Assembly (NCBI GenBank): GCA_947629635.1
Contig: CANREO010000054.1
Coordinates: 1-6,469, forward strand
Reading direction: 5' to 3'
Length of the DNA stretch: 6,469 nucleotides
Source of the DNA: an uncultured Clostridia bacterium
GTDB lineage: Bacteria; Bacillota; Clostridia; Christensenellales; CAG-917
Under the pieces are notes generated by a model that did not search any database, was not told the origin of the DNA, and saw only the letters and a program-made list of their open reading frames with translations. This document shows positions 5,880 to 6,469 of this stretch, piece after piece (the first letter of the stretch is position 1; the number at the start of each line of letters is the position of its first letter). The position numbers and the translations under genes are program-made.

Positions 5880-6469
5880 TCAATTGGCTTTTATGCCCAA
5901 CATCTCCTTAAATTGCTCTTCGTCGATTATTTTTATGCCCATTTTCATCGCTTTTTCCAATTTCGATCCGGCGTCTTCGCCTGCCAAGACCATATCGACG
6001 GTTTTTGACACGGACGAAGCGACCTCGCCTCCGTTTTCCTCTATAAGCGCAGTAGCCTCGCCGCGTTTGTATGTCGGAAGCGAACCTGTTAGCACTATTC
6101 TTTTGCCCGAAAATATGCCTTTTGGCGTCTCGGATTTTTCGAATATTATTCCGCTGTCAAGCAACTCTCTTACGTATTCGACGTTTTGGTCGTTATGAAA
6201 ATAATCATAAATATTTTTTGCGAGAATTTCCCCTATGCCGTCCACTTCGGCAAGCGACTCCACGGACGCTGTCATAAGCGATTCGAGGGTCCCAAAGCGC
6301 TTCACAAGATCTTTCGCCGTCTTTTTTCCAATGCCGTCTATGCCCAATGCAAATATAAATCTGTCCGTCGTCGTATGCTTTGATTTTTCAATTGCATTGA
6401 TTAGATTGCCGATTTTTTTATCTCCAAAGCCTTCAAGACCATATAGATCTCGCGCCTTCAGCCGCATTA
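5880..6469 (-). CDS. ligA: NAD-dependent DNA ligase, C-terminal part (cut by the right edge)
   Basis: LigA seals nicks in DNA using NAD+ and joins Okazaki fragments. The reading frame is open to the window edge, so the visible in-frame ATG at 6467 is internal; about 195 of the usual 650-700 residues are present. Numbered from that Met, helix-hairpin-helix elements are seen at 11-22 (LEGFGDKKIGNL), 40-54 (ALGIDGIGKKTAKDL) and 74-86 (EVDGIGEILAKNI), which bind duplex DNA. The C-terminal BRCT domain covers about 118-191 with IVLTGSLPTYKRGEA, ENGGEVASSVSKTVD and LAGEDAGSKLEKA. The adenylation, OB-fold and zinc-finger domains lie beyond the edge. The end of the protein looks intact, with a TGA stop and a terminator directly after it, so ligA belongs to a separate transcription unit from the yicC operon. 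Confidence 0.98.
   Translation of the reverse strand, partial: MRLKARDLYGLEGFGDKKIGNLINAIEKSKHTTTDRFIFALGIDGIGKKTAKDLVKRFGTLESLMTASVESLAEVDGIGEILAKNIYDYFHNDQNVEYVRELLDSGIIFEKSETPKGIFSGKRIVLTGSLPTYKRGEATALIEENGGEVASSVSKTVDMVLAGEDAGSKLEKAMKMGIKIIDEEQFKEMLGIKAN

Noticed and set aside
1..6469. Search for mobile elements, CRISPR repeats, defence genes or RNA genes
   Set aside because: No terminal inverted repeats, transposase or integrase motifs, regularly spaced repeats, tRNA-like cloverleaf or rRNA segments were seen; the gene run is continuous housekeeping content.

Overview
The window looks like core chromosome of a Bacillota member, most likely of the Clostridia. The main evidence is gene order. 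On the minus strand, reading from the right edge, it holds the 3' end of ligA, a terminator, a promoter, then yicC, gmk, rpoZ, coaBC, priA, def and the 5' end of fmt. The run yicC-gmk-rpoZ-coaBC-priA-def-fmt is a classic Firmicutes cluster. NAD-dependent ligase, one compact peptide deformylase and bifunctional CoaBC fit too. Base composition is moderate by eye (not computed). I cannot name a genus.

Layout: the C-terminal ~195 codons of ligA (6469-5880) end at a strong intrinsic terminator (5861-5829). About 20 bases later a good extended -10 sigma-A-type promoter (5809-5781) starts a new transcription unit with a leader of only ~23 nt. Within this unit the genes are packed: 18 nt between yicC and gmk, 4 nt between gmk and rpoZ, 1 nt between rpoZ and coaBC, an ATGA overlap between coaBC and priA, and a TGATG overlap between def and fmt. 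The only sizeable internal gap is 105 nt between priA and def. No stretch over 300 bases lacks a gene, and nothing convincing lies on the plus strand.

The genes are growth housekeeping functions: RNA turnover (YicC), GMP to GDP conversion (Gmk), RNA polymerase assembly (RpoZ), coenzyme A synthesis (CoaBC), replication restart (PriA), and formyl-methionine addition and removal (Fmt and Def). Nothing indicates mobile DNA, defence genes, CRISPR or a biosynthetic cluster, and I do not see an undescribed system. The points worth a second look are modest: remA is missing from its usual place between yicC and gmk, Gmk has Asn at a guanine-contacting acidic position, and the priA-def gap is an isolated break in an otherwise continuous operon.
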